NCBI RefSeq assembly: GCF_002211105.1
Contig: NZ_JPUA01000043.1
Span: 26,168-90,167 of the forward strand
Length of the DNA: 64,000 nt
Source of the DNA: Halomonas campaniensis
GTDB lineage: Bacteria; Pseudomonadota; Gammaproteobacteria; Pseudomonadales; Halomonadaceae
Direction: 5' to 3'
The position numbers and the translations under genes were made by a program. The notes beneath the pieces were generated by a model. The model had not been told where the DNA came from. It made no database searches and saw only the letters and a program-made list of their open reading frames with translations. Positions 18,090-26,649 of this stretch are shown here, in pieces; positions within the stretch are counted from its first letter, which is position 1, and every line of letters begins with the position of its first letter.

Positions 18090-19664
18090 ATGACTCTGGA
18101 AGGTAAACTACTCATCGGTCAGCAGGCCATCAGCGGCCAACAGGCTGACATTCATGCGGTAAATCCCGCCACCGGCGAAACACTGGCACCCGCCTACCCC
18201 GGCGGCAGCAAGGCCGAAGTCGAGCAAGCCTGTGAACTTGCCGAAGCGGCGTACGCCACTTACCGCGAAACGTCGCTTGAAGAGCGCGCTGTATTCCTCG
18301 AAACCATCGCCGCCGAGATCGAAGGGATCGGTGATGAGTTGATTGAGCGCGCCATGGCCGAAACAGGCCTACCGCGCCCGCGCTTAGAGGGCGAACGTGG
18401 ACGTACCTGCGGCCAGCTACGCTTGTTCGCCAACGTGGTACGGGCTGGCGAGTGGCTCGATGTGCGTATCGATCCCGCCCTGCCTGATCGTGAACCCCTG
18501 CCCCGCGCCGACCTGCGCCAGCGGCATATTGCCCTGGGCCCGGTGGCGGTGTTTGGCGCCAGCAACTTCCCGCTCGCCTTTAGCGTGGCCGGGGGTGATA
18601 CCGCATCGGCACTGGCCGCAGGCTGCCCGGTGGTCGTCAAGGGCCACTCTGCCCACCCCGGCACTTCTGAGCTGGTGGGCCGTGCGATTCAGCGCGCCGT
18701 GGCCAAGTGCCAACTGCACGAAGGCGTTTTCTCGCTGCTGTTTGGCTCGGGCCGCGAAATCGGCCAGGCGCTGGTGGCTGATCCGCGTATTCAGGCGGTG
18801 GGCTTCACCGGTTCGCGCAGTGGCGGCACGGCACTCATGGCCACCGCCCAGGCGCGGGCGCAGCCGATCCCGGTTTACGCCGAGATGAGCTCCATCAACC
18901 CGGTGTTCCTGCTGCCGGAAGCGCTCAAGGCTCGTGGCAAAGCCATCGCCGAAGGCTTTGTTGGCTCACTGAACATGGGTGCCGGGCAATTCTGCACCAA
19001 CCCCGGGCTGGTGATTGCGGTTCAGGGCCCAGAGCTGGACACCTTTGTTGAAGCGGCCGGGGAAGCGGTTAAAGGCAGTGCGGCCCAAACCATGCTGACA
19101 CCGGGCATTCACGACGCTTACCGGCAGGGCGTTGACCGACTCGCCCACCACGCCAAGGTCACCGAAGTGGCGCGCGGTCAGGCAGGTGAAACAGCCAACC
19201 CCTGCCAAGCAGGGCTATTCGTTACCCAGGCCGAAGCGTTCCTCAATGAGTCCGCCCTCCAGGAAGAGGTGTTTGGTTCCACCTCGCTGGTCATCGCCTG
19301 TGCTGACGCCCAGGAAGTGGCGAAGGTCGCTGCCCAGCTCGAAGGCCAGCTCACCATTACGCTACAGATGGATGACGGCGACTTGGCGACTGCCAAGCAA
19401 CTGCTGCCCACCCTGGAGCGCAAGGCGGGGCGGATTCTGGCCAACGGCTGGCCGACGGGCGTGGAAGTGTGCCACGCCATGGTGCACGGCGGCCCCTATC
19501 CGGCAACGTCGGACTCCCGCACGACCTCGGTGGGCAGCGCGGCGATTTTCCGCTTCCTGCGCCCGGTGTGCTACCAGGCGCTGCCTGAGGGGTTACTGCC
19601 CGAAGCCATTCGTGACGGTAACCCTTGCGGAGTATCCCGCTTGGTCGATGGTAAGCGTGAATAA
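18090..19664 (+). CDS. 2-ketoglutarate semialdehyde dehydrogenase (NADP-type aldehyde dehydrogenase)
   Basis: A 524-aa aldehyde dehydrogenase of the KGSADH subgroup that oxidises 2,5-dioxopentanoate to 2-oxoglutarate. Visible blocks are [20 protein letters not shown] near residue 150, [49 protein letters not shown], and the catalytic cysteine in [12 protein letters not shown] near 300. The subgroup differs from ordinary ALDHs in having FGASNFP where they have PWNFP. AGGAGG lies before the ATG. It completes the aldonate route begun by the dehydratases and AraD1 in the same locus, and it converges on the 1-dehydrogenase gene. Confidence 0.9.
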   Translation: MTLEGKLLIGQQAISGQQADIHAVNPATGETLAPAYPGGSKAEVEQACELAEAAYATYRETSLEERAVFLETIAAEIEGIGDELIERAMAETGLPRPRLEGERGRTCGQLRLFANVVRAGEWLDVRIDPALPDREPLPRADLRQRHIALGPVAVFGASNFPLAFSVAGGDTASALAAGCPVVVKGHSAHPGTSELVGRAIQRAVAKCQLHEGVFSLLFGSGREIGQALVADPRIQAVGFTGSRSGGTALMATAQARAQPIPVYAEMSSINPVFLLPEALKARGKAIAEGFVGSLNMGAGQFCTNPGLVIAVQGPELDTFVEAAGEAVKGSAAQTMLTPGIHDAYRQGVDRLAHHAKVTEVARGQAGETANPCQAGLFVTQAEAFLNESALQEEVFGSTSLVIACADAQEVAKVAAQLEGQLTITLQMDDGDLATAKQLLPTLERKAGRILANGWPTGVEVCHAMVHGGPYPATSDSRTTSVGSAAIFRFLRPVCYQALPEGLLPEAIRDGNPCGVSRLVDGKRE

Positions 19665-19670
19665 ACGAAC

Positions 19671-19695
19671 TTTACTGAGTACGTTACTCAATAAA
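19671..19695. terminator. Bidirectional hairpin between convergent genes
   Basis: TGAGTA-CGT-TACTCA (19676-19690) extends with one mismatch into TTTA/TAAA arms, so the stem is A/T-flanked on both sides. It lies in the 19-base gap between the convergent dehydrogenase genes and overlaps the stop codon of the gene on the minus strand. It could terminate transcription in either direction. Confidence 0.55.
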
Positions 19696-20622
19696 GGCGT
19701 CGGTGGTTTCACGATGACCGTATAGAAACGCATCGGCGACCTGGCGCAGCGGGGCAACATCCACCTCGCTGCGTTTTTTTGCGATCAGTTCGCCAAAGCG
19801 CGCGTAGAGGCCTTGGTACTCCCGCTCTTCGTCTTCAATGATCAGTTCATCGTCGATGACCAATCGGCAGCCACCTTGGGTAAGACTTAAACGGCCTTTA
19901 TCGGTGTCGATATGCATATCCCAGGTGGGAGGGCCGCTCTGGCGAAAGTCAAACGCGGCCTCAATGGAGGCGCCTTCTGGGTCGGTAAAGGTAAGATCCG
20001 CGGCAATCGGGGTTTGCGCGTTGCTCGGCACCAACAGCCGCGCCTGTTGCAGAAAGAACGGTTGGGGAAGGATTTCAGTCGCAATCGACAGCGCATTAAT
20101 ACCGGGGTCAAAAACCCCCATGCCACCGGGCTGCCAGATCCACGCCTGGCCGGGATGCCATACCCGCACATCCTCTTTCCACTCGATCTCCACCCGCTGC
20201 ACCTGACGCTCACTCAACCACTGCTGAGCCTCTGCCACACCGGGAGCAAACCGCGAATGCCAGGCGGCAAATAGGCTAACGCCCTGCTTGGCCGCGGTGG
20301 CAATCAAGTCCTCCACTTCGCTAAGCGTCGCCCCCGGCGGCTTTTCAAGCAACACGTGCTTGCCGCGCATCAGTGCGGCCCGCGCCTGGGAGTAGCGCAG
20401 GTGCGTTGGCGTGCAAATAGAGACGGCGGTAATTTCCGGGTGAGCGTCTAGCATCGCATCAAGATTCTGATAGGCCGGCACATCGGGTAGTTCCGCGTAG
20501 GGATCCGCCGTGGCGACAAGTTGGCAGTTCGGGGTGGCGGCTATCGCCGGAAGGTGTTGGTCGCGGACGATTTTACCTACGCCTACCAAACCGAGCTTAA
20601 AGCCAGAGCTGAAGTCAGACAT
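19684..20622 (-). CDS. L-arabinose/D-galactose 1-dehydrogenase (Gfo/Idh/MocA family)
   Basis: A 312-aa NAD(P)-dependent sugar dehydrogenase. The Rossmann motif LGLVGVGKIVRDQHLPAI is at residues 10-27, and the catalytic-lysine motif VLLEKPPGATLSE is near 95. Further blocks WKEDVRVWHPGQAWIW and GGMGVFDPGINALS match the L-arabinose 1-dehydrogenase of Azospirillum brasilense closely, as I remember that sequence. It oxidises the sugar at C1 to the lactone, the first step of the non-phosphorylating route. It is the last gene of the xylD-eamA-gntR operon (35 bases after gntR). The A. brasilense enzyme accepts both L-arabinose and D-galactose. Confidence 0.88.
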   Translation of the reverse strand: MSDFSSGFKLGLVGVGKIVRDQHLPAIAATPNCQLVATADPYAELPDVPAYQNLDAMLDAHPEITAVSICTPTHLRYSQARAALMRGKHVLLEKPPGATLSEVEDLIATAAKQGVSLFAAWHSRFAPGVAEAQQWLSERQVQRVEIEWKEDVRVWHPGQAWIWQPGGMGVFDPGINALSIATEILPQPFFLQQARLLVPSNAQTPIAADLTFTDPEGASIEAAFDFRQSGPPTWDMHIDTDKGRLSLTQGGCRLVIDDELIIEDEEREYQGLYARFGELIAKKRSEVDVAPLRQVADAFLYGHRETTDAFIE

Positions 20623-20657
20623 ACGCTTGCCTTTGTATTTGCCATTGAAAATAGGAG

Positions 20658-21428
20658 TTAGGGGGCGGTATGGGGCAACTCAACGCTGCGCCCTAATGAA
20701 CTAACGCTGTGCTCAAGCCCTAGCGCTGCGGCGGTACCTGCGAGCACCGCTTGGGAGGCTAAAAACGCCTCCCGGGGGCGGCGTAGGCGGATGCTCTCCA
20801 TCAGTTGGCGGTGGCGCTCCAGGCTCTCTTCAGGATCCGGGGCGTTCTCGTTGGACATGGAGATCAGCATGTAGATGGAAGGGCGTAGGATATGTGATAG
20901 CTGCGCCCAGACAATATTATGGGTCGCCTTGAAGATCGCCTCGTGGAAAGCGACATCGCACTCGCTGTGTAGCCGCCGCTCCTCTTCGCAGGTGGCATTG
21001 CGCAGGTTCTGCCCCAACCCTTCAAAAGCTTCTTCGATAGCAACCAGATCCCGCGCCTTGGCCCGCTTGGCGGCGGTCATCGCCACATAGGGCTCAACGT
21101 CTAGGCGGAAGGCGAGGATTTCACGCTGAATATCCGGATTGGGCGCCGCGTAGCGGGTCAACCAGTCGGTTACCTGAGCATCAAGAATATGCCACTCTGA
21201 GTACTCGCGCACCTTGGAGCCGTGCCCGGAGATACGTTCGATAATACCGGCATCGACCAGTTGGCGCAGGTCGCTACGCACCGCCGAACGGTTAATGGCG
21301 AAACGTTCACATAGATCCATTTCCCGGGGCACAAGATCACCGGGGTGATAACGGCCACCGAAGATCTCCTCGGCGAGATGTTCAGCGATACTGGGGCGAG
21401 CGGCTGGCTTACTGGGAGATGACGTCAC
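20658..21428 (-). CDS. GntR-family regulator with FCD domain
   Basis: A 256-aa FadR-subfamily regulator. The winged helix covers residues 12-75 (IAEHLAEEIFGGRYHPGDLV, REMDLCERFAINRSAVRSDL, LVDAGIIERISGHGSKV). The all-helical FCD effector domain follows, with metal or ligand residues in ECDVAFHEAIF and ERHRQLMESIRL. The gene lies between eamA (31 bases before) and the sugar 1-dehydrogenase (35 bases after) in one minus-strand operon whose promoter holds the palindrome at 24320-24336. It is the best candidate to bind that site and its copy before TRAP-1, so it would be self-controlled. The effector is probably a sugar acid or keto-acid, by inference. Confidence 0.87.
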   Translation of the reverse strand: MTSSPSKPAARPSIAEHLAEEIFGGRYHPGDLVPREMDLCERFAINRSAVRSDLRQLVDAGIIERISGHGSKVREYSEWHILDAQVTDWLTRYAAPNPDIQREILAFRLDVEPYVAMTAAKRAKARDLVAIEEAFEGLGQNLRNATCEEERRLHSECDVAFHEAIFKATHNIVWAQLSHILRPSIYMLISMSNENAPDPEESLERHRQLMESIRLRRPREAFLASQAVLAGTAAALGLEHSVSSLGRSVELPHTAP

Positions 21429-21459
21429 TGCGATAAGGCCCTATTTCAATTCCTGTCAA

Positions 21460-22404
21460 TCATACCGTACTTGACCGGTCGACTGTTACCGACGGGGTAG
21501 CTTCGAGCCTGGCGCGCATCCTCATTTCAAGCCGCCGTTCATAGAGGCCCTTAGCACTCAGCGTGCCCAGCACCAGTGCGCCGCCGACCATGGCCATTGG
21601 CGCGGGTTGCTCAGCCAGTATCCACCAGGCCAACAGCGTACCCAGCACCACTTCGAGCAGTATCAGCAAACCTACTTCCGCGGAGGGCAGGTAGAGCGGC
21701 CCGCGCTGCAGCAGCGTCACACCACAGGGCACAATAATCAGGCAGAGCAGAATAACGACGGCAAGCTGGCTGGCTGCAGGCAGGCTCGGTTCGCTCCCTG
21801 CCAGCCAAAACAGCCCCGCAGTGCTACCCACGATAAGGCCGTTGAATACCAGCATGGGGCTCATATCTACCCCCGGCCGGGTACGGCAGAGGGTAAAGTT
21901 AATCGCCAGGGTGGTTGCCGCCATCAAGGCAAAAGCATTGCCCAACCAAGAGCCGGCGCCCGCGTCATCGAGGGCGATTAGCGCAACACCTGCCATACAT
22001 AGCAATATCGCTAACCAGGTACGCCTGGGCAGTTGCTCCTTGAGGATAATCCAGGAGAGCACTGCAGCGATAAGTGGCGAGCTAGCCAGTATCATCAGTA
22101 CGTTGCCCGCCTTGGTGTACTGGTTGCCCAGCACGAAGCCACAGGTGGTCAGGCTGAACAGCAGCGCCACGGCGATACCTGTCCAGCCGCAGCGACGATA
22201 AGCCGCCAGCGTGCCACGGCCATAGCGCATCAAGGCGATCAGTAGAAAACCTAACCCAGAAAGAAAGCCACGCCACATCAGGATCTCTGCATCGGGCAGG
22301 TTGGCGACCTTAATCAAAAGGGCATCCGGCGCCATAATAATCGCGCCACCCGCGGTGAGCAGCAGGCCCTGCTGGCGATGGGACAAGGTACTTAAACGAC
22401 TCAT
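21460..22404 (-). CDS. EamA/DMT-superfamily transporter
   Basis: A 314-aa membrane protein with ten hydrophobic segments arranged as two EamA repeats, the usual DMT layout. Examples are GLLLTAGGAIIMAPDALLI, GIAVALLFSLTTCGFVLG and WLAILLCMAGVALIAL. I use the ATG at 22404, which avoids overlap with the upstream gene; the frame is open to 22458. The gene sits inside the xylD-gntR-dehydrogenase operon, 16 bases after xylD. DMT proteins mostly export metabolites, though some import; here it might export an excess sugar acid or carry a sugar. No substrate can be read from the sequence. Confidence 0.8.
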   Translation of the reverse strand: MSRLSTLSHRQQGLLLTAGGAIIMAPDALLIKVANLPDAEILMWRGFLSGLGFLLIALMRYGRGTLAAYRRCGWTGIAVALLFSLTTCGFVLGNQYTKAGNVLMILASSPLIAAVLSWIILKEQLPRRTWLAILLCMAGVALIALDDAGAGSWLGNAFALMAATTLAINFTLCRTRPGVDMSPMLVFNGLIVGSTAGLFWLAGSEPSLPAASQLAVVILLCLIIVPCGVTLLQRGPLYLPSAEVGLLILLEVVLGTLLAWWILAEQPAPMAMVGGALVLGTLSAKGLYERRLEMRMRARLEATPSVTVDRSSTV

Positions 22405-22420
22405 CTTAGTGCTCGCCCCT

Positions 22421-24223
22421 TCAGTGATTATCCCGGGGCGGATGCTGGCGAGCCACATCGCGGTACTTGGTGGCGGGTTCCAATGTCATGCCGCGATCCA
22501 GCGGCTCGACCATACTGCGCTGGATCTCCTGCCAAGGGGTCTGGTGGCCAGGGTAACGGTAACCGCCCTGCTGGACTAAACGTTCGCGGCGCGCTTCCAG
22601 TTCGCTGGCTTCAATCAGCAGCTGTACCTCACCACGTTTAAGATCGACCCGCAGTCGGTCGCCGCTTTCCAGCAGTGCCAAGCCGCCACCGGTGGCGGCT
22701 TCCGGGGAGGCATTGAGAATCGACGGTGAGCCGGAAGTACCCGACTGGCGACCATCGCCCAGGCACGGCAGCGATTCGATGCCCTGTTTGATCAACGCCT
22801 CCGGCGGCTGCATATTGACCACTTCGGCACCGCCAGGGTGGCCTACCGGGCCAGCGCCGCGCATTACCAGAATGGTACGGGCGTCGATGTTGAGCGCCGG
22901 GTCATCAATGCGGGCGTGGTAATCTTCTGAGCCATCAAACACCACCACCTTGCCTTCAAAGGCTTCCGGGTCGTTGGGGTCATTCAGGAAGCGCTCGCGG
23001 AAATCCCGGGAGATCACGCTGGTTTTCATCAGCGCCGAGTCGAATAGATTACCCTTGAGGTTGAGGAAGCCCGCGTGCTCCACCAGTGGGTCGCCATAGC
23101 GGCAGATCACATCAGAGTCTTGGGTTTCACGGCCCTGCAGATTATCGCCGATGGAGCGGCCATTCACTGTAAGCGCATCGCTGTGCAGCTTACCGGCGGT
23201 GTGTAGCTCGTGGAGAATGGCGGGAACGCCGCCAGCACGGTAGAACTCCTCGCACAGGAAAGCACCCGCAGGCATCACGTTGGCCAGCAAAGGGATTTCA
23301 TGGCCCAGGCGCTGCCAGTCGTCGTTATCCAGCTCGATGCCCGCATGGCGGGCGATGGCATTGATATGCACCGGCGCGTTAGAGGAACCGCCCAGGGCCG
23401 AACATGCCACGATGGCATTTTCAAAGGCATCACGGGTCAGGATATCCAGCGGACGCAGGTCTTCCCAAACCATATCGACAATCCGCGTGCCGGTATCAAA
23501 AGCCACCATGGCGCGCTCTTTATAGGGGGCGGGTATCACCGCCGAACCCGGCAGGCTCATGCCCAGCACTTCCGCCATGGAGTTCATGGTGGAAGCAGTG
23601 CCCATGGTATTACAGTGGCCGATTGAGGGTGCCGAGTCGCTGGCACGGGAAAGGAACTCTGCGTAGTCGATATCCCCTGCTGCCAGCCGCTTGCGAAGCT
23701 CCCAGATAATAGTCCCCGAGCCGACCCGCTCAGCGCCCCGCCAGCCGTTGAGCATTGGCCCGCCGGAGAGCACGATAGCCGGAATATTCACGGTTGCCGC
23801 CGCCATCAGCGCCGCAGGGGTGGTTTTATCACAGCCAGTGGTCAATACCACGCCGTCTAATGGGTAGCCGTGCAGCACTTCCACGATCCCCAAGTAAGCG
23901 AGGTTCCGATCCAGCGCAGCAGTAGGTCGGCGCACATTTTCATGAATAGGGTGCATGGGAAATTCAAACGGCACGCCACCTGCGGCGCGAATGCCGTCTT
24001 TCACCCGCTTAACCAGGTCAATGTGGTGGCGGTTGCACGGCGTTAGATCAGAACCAGACTGACAGATACCAATAATCGGCTTGCCGCTGGTCAGCTCATC
24101 CAGGGTAATACCGTAATTAAGGTAGCGCTCGATGCACAGCGCCGTGGTGCCGGGGTGATCGGGGTTATCGAACCAGTAGCGTGAACGCAACTGCTCAGGA
24201 GTTATTCGCTGAAAATTGGCCAT
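22421..24223 (-). CDS. xylD: IlvD/Edd-family dehydratase, D-xylonate dehydratase type (XylD-like)
   Basis: A 600-aa Fe-S dehydratase. It matches Caulobacter XylD from end to end in remembered blocks: [18 protein letters not shown] at the start, [74 protein letters not shown], and [17 protein letters not shown] near the C-terminus. Cysteines for the cluster are in the ICQSG, TGCDK and GHCNT motifs. The reaction is dehydration of an aldonate to a 2-keto-3-deoxy acid. It is first in the operon with eamA, gntR and the sugar 1-dehydrogenase. It differs in subgroup from the dehydratase at 5843-7588, so the two may split pentonate stereoisomers or pentonate versus hexonate. Confidence 0.85.
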   Translation of the reverse strand: MANFQRITPEQLRSRYWFDNPDHPGTTALCIERYLNYGITLDELTSGKPIIGICQSGSDLTPCNRHHIDLVKRVKDGIRAAGGVPFEFPMHPIHENVRRPTAALDRNLAYLGIVEVLHGYPLDGVVLTTGCDKTTPAALMAAATVNIPAIVLSGGPMLNGWRGAERVGSGTIIWELRKRLAAGDIDYAEFLSRASDSAPSIGHCNTMGTASTMNSMAEVLGMSLPGSAVIPAPYKERAMVAFDTGTRIVDMVWEDLRPLDILTRDAFENAIVACSALGGSSNAPVHINAIARHAGIELDNDDWQRLGHEIPLLANVMPAGAFLCEEFYRAGGVPAILHELHTAGKLHSDALTVNGRSIGDNLQGRETQDSDVICRYGDPLVEHAGFLNLKGNLFDSALMKTSVISRDFRERFLNDPNDPEAFEGKVVVFDGSEDYHARIDDPALNIDARTILVMRGAGPVGHPGGAEVVNMQPPEALIKQGIESLPCLGDGRQSGTSGSPSILNASPEAATGGGLALLESGDRLRVDLKRGEVQLLIEASELEARRERLVQQGGYRYPGHQTPWQEIQRSMVEPLDRGMTLEPATKYRDVARQHPPRDNH

Positions 24224-24309
24224 GGTGCCACTCCACGCCTAGAGTAAGGTTGTAAGAGTCAAAGAGAGATTGGTCACGACGGTACGCTTTCTTCGCTCTA
24301 ACGTCGATA

Positions 24310-24336
24310 CATACAAAAGTATATGTTGAACATATA
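24310..24336. promoter_or_regulatory. Palindromic operator between xylD operon and orphan dctP (copy 2 of the shared site)
   Basis: TATATGTTGAACATATA (24320-24336) is a 17-bp palindrome around a central G. Together with the bases before it, 24310-24332 is identical to 13868-13890. It lies in the 278-base divergent region between xylD and a TRAP binding-protein gene and can serve both. The shape suits a GntR/FCD dimer, and the GntR gene at 20658-21428 is in the xylD operon itself. Confidence 0.75.
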
Positions 24337-24501
24337 AGGAAAACGTTAGACATTCACCTTGGCGGTTTGCGGCACGGCATCCTCTAAGAGTGAGTGCTGC
24401 TTCATACAACAATAGCTTACCCACAACAACAACCGTAACCACGCTGCAGCTCGCTAGGAATATCCCCTTAGCATAGCGACCTGCTGCATCCCAGGAGAGT
24501 G

Positions 24502-25584
24502 ATGACTATGCACCATCTTTGGAAACGCACCCTACTATTGACCGGCGCCACGCTGCTCAGCTCAGGCATCGCTTACGCGCAAACGCCCGACCTTTCCGAC
24601 CCGCCTGAAATCGAAGGCGAGACGGTGGGCGATCATGGCAGCGTTACACTGCGTATGGGGCTTGGCTTAGCGGAAAGCTCGCCTCAGTACATCTCCAGCC
24701 AGTACTTCGCGGATATTCTTGACCAGCGCAGTGAAGGTCGTATCACCGTCAACATCTTCCCCAACAGCCAGCTTGGCGACGATGTGCAGATGATGGAGAT
24801 GCTGCAGACCGGTACGCTGGATATGACTTACCCCTCGTCTTCTCCCGCTACCGGGTATGTTGAGGAACTGGCGGTTTTCGACCTCCCTTTCTTGCTACCT
24901 ACCCGGGAAGCGGCTGTCGAGGCCATGCGTAGCGATGCCGCCCAGGAGATGCTCGACGCCTTCGATGGTACCGGCCTGAAGGCGCTGGCGTTCTCTGAAA
25001 ATGGCTTCCGCCAGCTCTCCAATAGCGCTCGGGAAGTCTCCTCTCCTGAGGATGTGGCAGGCCTGGATGTTCGTGGCCTGTCGATTCGCACCATGGAGAA
25101 CCCGGTGCACCTGGCAATTTGGGAAGCCCTGGGCGCCAACCCAACCCCAATGGCGTTTGGTGAACTCTTCTCCGCCATGGAGCAGGGCGTGGTCGATGGC
25201 CAGGAGAACCCTTGGAGCACCATCCTGACCTCCAATTTCTATGAGGTGCAGGACTACGGCTCCGAAACCCGCCACGTCTACACCCCCTTTATCAAGATGA
25301 TCTCGCAGCGTACCTGGGATCGCCTCGACCCCGAGTATCAAGAGCTTGTCCAGGAAGCGGCGCTGCAAGCCGCGGATTACGAAATCCAGCTTTCCAGCGA
25401 GTACGACGACTGGGCGCGGGATCAGCTTGAAGAGCGCGGCATGCAAATCACCCGTCTTGATGACGAGCAGATTGCCGCTTTCCAGGAAGCCGTACAGCCG
25501 GTTTACGATGAGTGGGCGCCGCGCATTGGTGAAGACCTAGTGGCTGAGTTTCAGCGTATTGCTGAATCATCAATGACGGAGTAA
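24502..25584 (+). CDS. Orphan TRAP transporter substrate-binding protein (DctP family)
   Basis: A 360-aa periplasmic binding protein. The signal peptide ends near AYA-QTP, then an acidic linker precedes LRMGLGLAESSPQYISSQYF. DctP blocks include GRITVNIFPNSQLGDDVQM, GLDVRGLSIRTMENPVHL with the ligand arginine, FGELFSAMEQGVVDGQENP and VLTSNFYEVQ-like segments. AGGAGA precedes three clustered starts (GTG 24499, ATG 24502, ATG 24508); I take 24502. No DctQ or DctM gene follows, and a terminator lies 70 bases after the stop. The shared operator suggests it may supply the TRAP-1 membrane proteins with a second ligand. It diverges from xylD. Confidence 0.88.
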   Translation: MTMHHLWKRTLLLTGATLLSSGIAYAQTPDLSDPPEIEGETVGDHGSVTLRMGLGLAESSPQYISSQYFADILDQRSEGRITVNIFPNSQLGDDVQMMEMLQTGTLDMTYPSSSPATGYVEELAVFDLPFLLPTREAAVEAMRSDAAQEMLDAFDGTGLKALAFSENGFRQLSNSAREVSSPEDVAGLDVRGLSIRTMENPVHLAIWEALGANPTPMAFGELFSAMEQGVVDGQENPWSTILTSNFYEVQDYGSETRHVYTPFIKMISQRTWDRLDPEYQELVQEAALQAADYEIQLSSEYDDWARDQLEERGMQITRLDDEQIAAFQEAVQPVYDEWAPRIGEDLVAEFQRIAESSMTE

Positions 25585-25653
25585 TCATCTTCAGCGTTGG
25601 GGGGGCTTTCCCTTCATTCACCGCTTAACAGAAAATACTCAAAAGTACTGACA

Positions 25654-25677
25654 GGGACAGCCTCGGCTGTCCCTTTT
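25654..25677 (+). terminator. Intrinsic terminator after orphan dctP
   Basis: GGGACAGC-CTCG-GCTGTCCC forms a perfect 8-bp stem with a 4-base loop, followed by TTTT. It is placed about 70 bases after the dctP stop on the plus strand, so the binding-protein gene is a separate unit from the SDR operon downstream. Confidence 0.85.
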
Positions 25678-25749
25678 GCGTTTCATTATGCCCCTCAGAA
25701 TATTGGCAACTGTCAGTAACTAGGCCATACTCAGCTAAACGTCATGCTA

Positions 25750-25765
25750 GCATCCTGTCATACCA
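25750..25765 (-). promoter_or_regulatory. NanR-like operator upstream of SDR-FAH-UxaA operon
   Basis: On the minus strand the site reads TGGTATGACAGGATGC. It shares GTATGACAGG with the site at 35348-35365 and resembles the GGTATA repeats bound by E. coli NanR. It lies about 110 bases before the SDR start. The likely binder is the NanR-like GntR protein encoded at 29202-29921. Confidence 0.6.
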
Positions 25766-25875
25766 CATGACTGTTCATTATCAACCTAGCAACCAACAAG
25801 CGATCATCACCGGATCAACAGCAGTACCGGGTTAACAACCGTACTGAATCAATAACAATAGCACCGGGAACCGCC

Positions 25876-26625
25876 ATGCGACTTAAAGACAAGACGGCAC
25901 TGATCACTGCTGCAGGTCAAGGCATTGGCCGGGCCACAGCGCTGCATTTCGCCGCCGAGGGCGCGCGGGTCATTGCCACCGACATCAATATCCAAAGCCT
26001 CGCTGAACTAGCCAACATCAAAGGCATCACCACGCGCCGACTCGACGTGCTGGATGAGGCCGCTATTCAGGGTCTAGCCGCCGAGCTAGGCGCCATCGAT
26101 ATCCTCTTCAACTGCGCCGGCTACGTGGCTAATGGCTCGCTGCTGGATGGCAGCGACGATGACTGGGAACTCTCGCTATCACTCAATGTGATGGCGATGA
26201 TGCGCATGATTCGCGCCTTTCTGCCTGCCATGCTCGATAGTGGCGGCGGCAGTATTATCAACATGGCCTCGGTGGCCTCTAGCCTTAAAGGGGTGCCCAA
26301 CCGCTGCGCCTACGGCACCACCAAGGCCGCAGTACTCGGTCTGACCAAGTCGGTGGCCGCCGACTATATTGGCCAGGGTATTCGCTGCAACGCCATCTGC
26401 CCCGGTACAGTGGACTCACCTTCGCTGCGCCAGCGCATTGGCGAGCAAGCCAAGCGGCAGGGACGAAAAGAAGAGGATGTCTACGCCGAATTTATCGCCA
26501 GGCAGCCTCAGGGGCGTCTGGGCAGCCCGGAAGAAATTGCCGCCCTGGCCACCTACCTGGCCGCCGATGAGTCCGCCTATACCACCGGCACCGCCCAGAT
26601 TATCGACGGTGGCTGGCTGATCTGA
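25876..26625 (+). CDS. Short-chain dehydrogenase, probable 2-keto-3-deoxy-L-fuconate 4-dehydrogenase
   Basis: A 249-aa classical SDR. The nucleotide motif TAAGQGIGRATALHFA is near residue 11, FNCAGYVANG near 80, and the catalytic Ser and YxxxK in NMASVASS and RCAYGTTKAAV near 138-160. The C-terminal GTAQIIDGGWLI is typical. The sequence resembles the DHRS6-like group that includes 2-keto-3-deoxy-L-fuconate dehydrogenase of Xanthomonas. The next gene is an FAH-fold hydrolase of the kind that cleaves the resulting 2,4-diketo acid. L-fuconate dehydratase lies 10 kb further on, and a NanR-like site precedes the operon. Specificity remains an inference. Confidence 0.8.
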   Translation: MRLKDKTALITAAGQGIGRATALHFAAEGARVIATDINIQSLAELANIKGITTRRLDVLDEAAIQGLAAELGAIDILFNCAGYVANGSLLDGSDDDWELSLSLNVMAMMRMIRAFLPAMLDSGGGSIINMASVASSLKGVPNRCAYGTTKAAVLGLTKSVAADYIGQGIRCNAICPGTVDSPSLRQRIGEQAKRQGRKEEDVYAEFIARQPQGRLGSPEEIAALATYLAADESAYTTGTAQIIDGGWLI

Positions 26626-26649
26626 TCATGTAAACCAAGGAACCGACCG

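Noticed and set aside
18397..18888. Plus-strand frame of 163 codons inside the semialdehyde dehydrogenase gene
   Set aside because: It is out of frame with a fully conserved enzyme and has skewed Trp/Ser/Arg content.
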